A DNA stretch of 64,000 bases from Coffea arabica (Eukaryota; Streptophyta; Magnoliopsida; Gentianales; Rubiaceae), in the NCBI RefSeq assembly GCF_036785885.1, contig NC_092322.1:18498466-18562465 (forward strand), given 5' to 3'. The notes under the pieces were generated by a model, which had not been told where the DNA came from, ran no database searches, and saw only the letters and a program-made list of their open reading frames with translations. Below are positions 57,358 to 64,000 of the stretch, piece by piece (positions within the stretch are counted from its first letter, which is position 1; every line of letters starts with the position of its first letter). The translations under genes and the position numbers were made by a program.

Positions 57358-60098
57358 TAGGGGTAAGCAGATTCGGTTCGTACCGAATTCATAACCGATT
57401 TTAAATTCAATTCGGTAATTTGAAATCGGGTATTTGGTAATTCGGTACCAATTCGGTGCATACCGAATTCACCAAATTCTAATATGGTATAAAATAGATA
57501 ATGAGATTATGAATTTGGTAATAATCGATTTCGAATTCAAAATTCGGTAATTGAAATCGGGTACAAAACTGCATTCGAATACCAAATTGATATATAAAAT
57601 TATATAATATATAGATAAATGCTATTTAGTATTAGTATATACTACTAATACTTTATTATATTAAATAGGTAAATGCTATTAATAATAATTAGTATATGGT
57701 ATTATCATCATATCATGTACTTATAATACTAATAATATATAATAATGTACAATATATTTATATTATTTTAGTATTTATTAATTGTTATATGACTACAATA
57801 ATGCATAGTAATACATTACAATATAAGATAACTATAATACTTATTATTTTATACATGAGTAACATACTAACATGACTAGAATTAGATAATAATTAATACA
57901 TATATGCATAATACTAAATATTAAACAATAAACATAATTAGTAATTAGAATTTAGATATTGGTAATTTGATACATCATTCATGTTTGAATTATTGAATAT
58001 TTGAATGCGTAATCTATAACTTGCAAGTATTAGTGTACTCTAAATTTATATTACATACTTACTAATCTTAAGGCTTTAAGTATAGATAAGACAACTAAGC
58101 AGTGTAAGTAAATGTATATGAATTGCAAATCAATGTATTAGTGTATTGACTTTCACAATAACATATGTAAATAAATAAGTTTAATTTTGATTTGAAATAA
58201 ATTATAAGTTTGTAACTAACATAACTTATCACTAATCATTGTAATTTGTAAGTTTGTAACTAATATTACTTATTATTAATCATTGTAAATTATAAATTTA
58301 TAAATTATTACTAATCATTGTATAGTCTAAGGTTTATTTTAGTTTAAATTAATCACTTTTTACGTGTTCCTTAAATCATAAACTAAGAATTGTAGGTATA
58401 AGTGATCGAATAAGTTAAAATTCATATTATCTATTTACTAATCTTAAAGCTTTAAGTATAGACAAAATAACTAAACAGTGTAAATGAATGCATGTGAGTT
58501 GCAAATCAAGTAAATAAGTTTTATTTTGATTTGAAATAAATTATAAGTTTGTAACTAATGTAACTTATCACTAATCATTGATTCATTGTAATTTATAAGT
58601 TTGTAACTAATATTACTTATTATTAATCATTGTAAATTATAAATTCATTGTAACTACTAACTAAATTAGTTTAAATTAATCACTTTTTATGTGTTTCTTA
58701 AATCGTAGACCAAGGATTTTAGGTATAAGTGATCAAATAAATGTCAATTAAACCACAAAATGATTTGAACATAAGTAATGTGTTCAATTATGAATAAATT
58801 TGGAGATCAAATCAGTAATAATTTTTAAATCATTGAGGAGCATAATGAATGTATTATAATTTAGGAGCCCCAATTTATAAATTAAAAATTACAAAATCAC
58901 TTCATTTGGGAAAAGCCGGATTTCATCTTCAACTGATGAAAAGTGAGAAAACAACCGTTGCAAATTTGCAATATTGCATAGTGCCGTGACTGCCGTCACC
59001 TAGGGCTTTCACAGCACTAACACTCCCAAGTCCCAAGTCCCAATTCCCAAATCGAAGCTGCTCTCCTCCGCCTCTCCGGCCTCCGCCAGTCCGCCGCGCT
59101 CTACGTCTCCTGTCGGCTGTGTCCTGCCGTGCTGGTTCATCGCTGCCGAGTGTCGAAGACGAAGCACCAAGATCTCACTGGTTCATCGCTGGTTCATCAC
59201 TGCTCATCTCTGGCTCGCTTAGGTAAGTGCTCCTCTGTTTTTGGCTCTGTGTCTCTGGCATTAAAATGGGCCAAGATCGACTAGGAAATTTGTTATCCTG
59301 AATTGATAAGGGGATGAAATCTGAGCTTCCAATTGCAAACTCTAACTGTTGTAGTAGTTTAGATTAGGTGTGATATAACATAAGCTTTGTATTTTATACA
59401 CAAGAAAGCTCTCTCCAGTTGTGCAGCCATTAAAAGCTAAGGCCTTGGGGAAAAATTCCACCTTTTACCCGTTAGAAAAATTAAAAAGGAAAAAACTTGC
59501 TAAAATGAAAATTTTACCTCCTTGTCCGTGGAGATTCTCAATCTCTGGTGCACATCTAGTGAAAGTACGGCTCCAGAAGTTGTACCTAGGATTCTGGATA
59601 TGAATTTTCTTCAATGTGTAAAAGAAGAAACATCTATGTATAAATAAGCAGAAAGGTCACCTTAATAAGCTCAATAAAAGTAATCAGCTCCTGAATAAGT
59701 AATGAAAAGCATTGGAGCAAGTCTAGAACATATCGAAGAGAGCAATTTAGCTTTTATAACTACAAACCAGTAGAAGGCCTACATATGTCTAGCTTCTTTA
59801 CATATTTTCAGTCTAATATTTGTAGCTTTCTCATGGCTTGCGGGGGTTGGTAGTTGCTGAACTATAAAGATTGGTATTATATATTCTCTTAATTTGCTTC
59901 AGGGTTTTTTTTAACATAATAGATTAATTCAGTTAGACCGAATTCATTACTGTTTTCGAATTTGAAATCGGGTACCGCATGAATTCGGTAATGCCCAATT
60001 CGAAATTGAAAACGGTTTAGATTTCTATAGGTGCAATAACCGAAAAAATCGAATTCAGCGCACCGATTAACCGCATTTGCACCGAATGCTCACCCCTA
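57358..60098. mobile_element. hAT element, 2741 bp, next to the SmD3 promoter
   Basis: Termini TAGGGGTAAGCAGATTCGGT and TAGGGGTGAGCATTCGGTGC (reverse of the right end) lie between perfect 8-bp duplications CGACCAAG (57350-57357 and 60099-60106). Both arms carry many AATTCGGTA/TACCGAATT motifs, the usual transposase-binding clusters of hAT elements. The interior is AT-rich with internally repeated blocks (TTGATTTGAAATAAATTATAA near 58190 and 58530). No transposase reading frame is visible. Confidence 0.85.
58975..59225 (+). other. GC-rich leader-like island inside the hAT element
   Basis: About 250 bp of CT/GC-rich sequence with short direct repeats (CCCAAGTCCCAAGTCCCAA; CTGGTTCATCGCTGGTTCAT) ending CTCGCTTAG|GTAAGTGC, a strong splice donor. 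It reads like the first exon of a plant gene: either the worn transposase leader or a captured host exon. No protein could be assigned. Confidence 0.45.
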
Positions 60099-60106
60099 CG
60101 ACCAAG

Positions 60107-60659
60107 TAAAAGTCCAAGGCCCAAGGGCCCAGGCAATAAGAAATTAGGAAAAGATTAGGATTAGGAAAAGATTAGGATTAGGAAACATGGCGGTTCAAAT
60201 CATAAATATAGGTCTGGATCTTGATATAGCGGATCTCACTTGTACGAGGCCACCCTATTAACTTTCCCTCTCTCCTCGCCGCTAGGTGAAGAGACAGTTC
60301 TCCTAGCTGAGCCGCAACGCAGCATCTTCCGGCGGCAGCCAACGGCGAGGATATACTTCTCTACCTCTTTTTCCGGTGAGGTTTACTTTATCTCTCTTCT
60401 CGCTTTTTATTTATTTATTTACTTTTAATCTCACAAATTTCAATCTCTTGTATGTATCTGTGTTTTTTGGCTATAATTCTTAGAATATATTGTGCATTTT
60501 TATTTTTACGTTTGTCTACAATTTTTTAAACTTTTTCTTCAAAGCTTTGTGCTGGATTTACTAGTATACAATTACTGCTAATTAATTTTTGGTAGTTTTC
60601 TTGCTGGACTTTGGGTTTAGGGTTTTGCGTAGGGAGCATAGCAGGAAATAGCAATAGCA
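60107..60659 (+). promoter_or_regulatory. SmD3 promoter and 5' leader
   Basis: A probable TATA box, ATAAATATA, is at 60202-60210. A leader intron is plausible, with donor TTTCCG|GTGAGG near 60374 and acceptor TTTTGCGTAG or ATAGCAG before the ATG. TTTAGGGTTTT (60616-60626) is a telo-box-like motif common near starts of plant translation and RNP genes. Upstream of 60107 everything for several kilobases is mobile-element DNA. Confidence 0.55.
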
Positions 60660-62611
60660 ATGAGTCGTAGCTTAGGAATACCGGTGAAGCTTCTACACGA
60701 AGCCACAGGACACATCGTGACCGTAGAGCTGAAGAGCGGAGAGCTCTACAGAGGCAGCATGGTTGAATGCGAAGACAATTGGAATTGCCAGCTCGAGAAC
60801 ATCACTTTCACAGCTAAGGTACTCTCGTTCCAATGTTATTCTGCCCTTCATTAAGAATTGTGAAAGTGCTTTTCTGTTTCAGGTTTCTTTATGCTGCTTT
60901 CGAGCTTCTTAATGACCTTTTTCTTTCACTTTGATTCCAATGCATGATGGGCGGAAGCCTACGATGATTTTCTGTGGCAGGAAAATTGAAAATATGGGAT
61001 GTTAGTAAATTAGAACTGAAATCTATTCACTCTTTAAGGAGGTAACATGGGTTGGGTGGTGAATGCTATTCAGAACACGAGGACAGTCAGTTGTATTTGT
61101 GCTCATAAATGATGTATATAGGTTTTCCTAGTAAGAATTTCATGTTTGTGGCATAAGTATTTTAAAACTATTATTGGCAATATGTTCTCATATAACAGAA
61201 TTCTATCCAACTAAATTCCTAGTCGTGTATTTGCTTTTTTAAAATTAAAATTCTTTGATCTTACATGCAAAACCGTTCTTTAATGTGTATTTTTTTTTGT
61301 TGTGGGTAAGGTCTTTAATATGTGTTTTTATTGTAGAATTAAGCATCTTATTTTATAACGTGTCCTTTAGGTGTCAAATGCACGTCTCAGATTTTACAAC
61401 AAATTAAGTGTCTTCTGCACACATGCTTTAGAGTTCACAGTGTGTCGGACTAGTTGGGGTTGGGGTTGTAAGGAACTTTTTGACTTGTGGATGCTCATTT
61501 ATCGTACTTATTTTAACTGACAGCTGGTTTTAAGAGTATTCCCTTGACAATTTCATTGAATTTGGACCTGTCATTTTTGACATTCATGAGCAATTATTTC
61601 CAGTGCCATATAATTTCTTCTACACCAATGGCTACAGAATATAAGATCTCTTTTTGAATTGTTGATAGATTCTGAACGGTCTCTTATCCTTTCATGGATC
61701 TTTGAAGCACTGATATGATTTACATCTTTAGCCGCCTCAATCCTGATATTTTCTTTTTTAAACCTCTGAACTGAAGCAAATTAGCTTCAAGACTTAGTTG
61801 TTTTTGACTGCCTATTAGAGAGAGTTTCATTGGATTAAGATGTTATGTTGTGCCCTTTTGGCGTTTTTTAGTCTTGTGGAAGACTAATTTTGGTCTGTAT
61901 CTTTACAGGATGGCAAGGTATCACAACTGGAGCATGTTTTCATTCGAGGAAGCAAAGTCAGGTACAGAAAGTGTAATATAAAATGTTTTCTGATTCTCTC
62001 AAGTGCTTTCTGAGTTCTGATCACGGGTAAAACAAATTTTTATCAGGTTTATGGTGATTCCAGATATGCTTAAGAATGCTCCAATGTTCAAACGTCTAGA
62101 AGCTAGAATCAAGGTGCTTTCCCAGTTTGCCCATGTGTATTAGAGTGTATTTGTGACCATCACAGCTTTGCTAACGCTTTTTATATTATCTTTTGAAGGG
62201 CAAGGGTTCAGCACTTGGCGTTGGACGGGGACGTGCTGTTGCCATGAGAGCCAGGGTAAGATCTATTTCGTGACTTTTGCATCTTATACTCCAAGATCAT
62301 TTATTTAAATCTAAAAGTTAGGAATGACACTCCATATCCGTACTGTAAGCTCTGAAATGCATTATGATCTCTTGTCAAGAAAAGGCAATGCTGGATGGCC
62401 ACTCTAGAACTGGGATTTAACAAATACTGTGAAACAAAGAGAATGTAGTTTTACGGAGCATGTAAAATGATTAGTTTGGAGAAATAGATAGTTACAAATT
62501 AAGTTTTGTGGAGTGAAGTTTGCCTGACTGTGCCATCCGTGTATGCAGGCTCAGGCTGCTGGTCGTGGAGCTCCACCTGGTAGGGGCGTTGTGCCACCTG
62601 TAAGGAGGTGA
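60660..62611 (+). CDS. SmD3: Small nuclear ribonucleoprotein SmD3
   Basis: Core Sm protein that forms the heptameric ring on U1, U2, U4 and U5 snRNAs in pre-mRNA splicing; it pairs with SmB. Five exons: 60660-60818, 61909-61961, 62047-62113, 62199-62255, 62549-62611, all with GT-AG introns; 132 codons plus TGA. Start [20 protein letters not shown]. The Sm1 motif covers [18 protein letters not shown]...NWNCQLE and the Sm2 motif is [15 protein letters not shown]. The C-terminal tail is rich in Gly-Arg ([23 protein letters not shown]), the substrate of symmetric arginine methylation. Length and every Sm-fold landmark are intact, with no frameshift or stop. The first intron (1090 bp) holds no gene that I can see. 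This is the only complete host gene in the window. Confidence 0.95.
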
Positions 62612-63449
62612 TCATTCCAGAATATGATTGTAATCTTAAGAGCGTCAAAGCTCGTATATTATGCAAGGGAGATCATCAAAGCCATGTTCTGCTGCCCAGT
62701 TTGGTATAGGATAATATTCGGCCTTTGAGACCTTAAAAATTATGTACGCTTTTGAACTTGACTAGTGCTCATTTAGAGACGTGGATGGTTTTTCAATTTA
62801 CGCTTCCGTTTTAGCTGATTCTAAAATTTGATGCAAACCAAATCGATTGGCTGTTTGTTAGTAATGTAGCGAAAGAAGTCAACATGGGAAGTCGTATTCC
62901 GCTGTAACGTGGAAATAGCAAATTGCCTCCATTCGTAATTACTTGTGCGGATGCAATAGCGAGCAATGCAATAAGCTTTTTGAAAAGGATGGATCCAGAG
63001 TTTGAATGATTATCAGGATTGCAAGGCCAGGGAGGAGAGGTTGGTTTTTGGTGGTGAAACGCAGTTGATAATCCCGACTTGCGTGTACCTTTTCATTAAT
63101 CGCTGCCCTTGCTGCTACAGAAACACTTTTTACTGCCTTCTGGTTGGAAGATCCAAAACTTTGTGGTTATATTGAATGAGCGGTCATTAGGCAGATTATT
63201 TGTGCCTCTGACAAATTGAACTACCTTTGAAGGAGACATTAAATTATGCTAATTGGAACCCGAGCCAAGTCATGGCTTTTCGAATGAAATGGAGCAATTC
63301 TAACTCAGATGTTTTTCGGCCCAGTGTGCACCAAAAAAGACATTATTGCTTGAAATCCTCCATTATTGAGAAATCTTTCTTCTTTCGTCTATTGATTGAA
63401 CACTATGACGAGGTATAGCCTGGATTGTACAATTCCTTGTCCGTCTATT
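62612..63449. other. SmD3 3' untranslated region and downstream spacer
   Basis: No second gene seen. The mRNA end probably lies within the first 200-300 bases, but no single canonical AATAAA signal stands out. Confidence 0.5.
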
Positions 63450-64000
63450 TAGGCATGGTCATGGTTCCATTTGGAATCGGGAACCGGATTGGAATCGGAC
63501 TGTTTGGAATCGGATCAGAACCGGAACTAGAACCATGGAACCAGAACCGTGGCAGAACCTTGGATAAAGGTTTTGATTCTGGTTCTCTAAAAAATAGAAC
63601 CAGAACCAGAACTGTTAAAAATAATTAATATAGGTAGTGAGATAATTCAAAAAAATTAGTTGTGTTTAATAGGTTTTAAGAAAGTTTAAATTTTATAGAC
63701 TTTCTATATATTTTACTAATTATTTAATTATTTCTATTCGTCTAATATCTATCATTATAATTTGTAAGTATTAAATTATTACTTAAAAATTTTTTTTTTA
63801 CTTATTTGCTATCAAAAAATGGCAAGTTTTGATGGTAGTAGCTCATCTTCAAAATCAAGCAAGCAAAAAAATTATTTTTTGCAATATTTCTTCAAATGAA
63901 ATCTTCAACATTGATGATTGTCCAACTCAAGAAAGTCAACACATGACAACCATTTGATAGTGTAATGTATTTTTTAATTTGACAATGTAATGTACTTTTC
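63450..64000. mobile_element. Left end of a hAT-like element, cut by the window edge
   Basis: TAGGCATGGTCATGGTTCC is followed by dense GGAATCGG/GGAACCGG/CAGAACC repeats, the build of a hAT terminus with subterminal repeats. A candidate target duplication on this side is CGTCTATT (63442-63449). The right end is outside the window. A short ATG frame at 63820 (MASFDGSSSSSKSSKQ) might begin a transposase, but this is weak. Confidence 0.4.

Noticed and set aside
59421..59603. 60-codon ORF within the hAT element
   Set aside because: Lysine-rich frame without hAT transposase motifs; not enough to call a gene.

Overview
This is nuclear DNA from a flowering plant, most likely a eudicot; I cannot name the species. 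It is AT-rich, has spliced genes with GT-AG introns, and is dominated by plant transposable-element families. Only one ordinary host gene is complete: a five-exon gene for the spliceosomal core protein SmD3 at 60660-62611. Nearly everything else is a stack of nested and adjacent mobile elements, most of which could be delimited by target-site duplications (TSDs), LTR pairs or hairpin ends.

Layout. (1) 1-6956: the right part of a Ty3/Gypsy element that I place in the Tat lineage. It has a degenerate plant-mobile-domain (PMD) gene on the minus strand, an 81-bp tandem array, a polypurine tract and a 3' LTR. (2) 7237-8980: a shrunken, decayed Copia element. (3) 10770-12768: a solo LTR with a 5-bp TSD. 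(4) 12997-20095: small DNA transposons, namely two hAT-type elements with 8-bp TSDs, a MULE with long inverted repeats and a near-perfect 9-bp TSD, and MITE-like foldbacks. (5) 20304-45196: a non-autonomous Athila-like LTR element whose 5' LTR is split by two head-to-tail Helitrons. Helitron A (20663-35213) carries Rep/helicase, an RPA-like gene and a gene with two B3 DNA-binding domains. Helitron B (35214-40063) carries a captured multi-exon piece of a VPS51-like gene. (6) 45462-52991: a minus-strand gag-only LTR element (LARD type) with LTRs of unequal length and a TSD of CCTTT. (7) 53063-57339: Helitron C, a relative of B without the captured gene. (8) 57358-60098: a 2.7-kb hAT element with an 8-bp TSD that ends about 100 bp upstream of the likely SmD3 TATA box. 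(9) 60107-62611: SmD3 promoter and gene. (10) 63450 to the end: the left end of another hAT-like element.

How it fits together. The order of insertion can be read from the nesting: the Athila-like element came first (its two LTR copies differ at about 6 of 308 positions by eye), then Helitrons A and B entered its 5' LTR. All element genes here are broken by nonsense codons or by one-base frameshifts, several in homopolymers, so none is expected to be active as written. The most unusual content is the double-B3 gene riding in a Rep/helicase+RPA Helitron, together with the A-B tandem arrangement. All calls are by reading alone; no database or alignment program was used.
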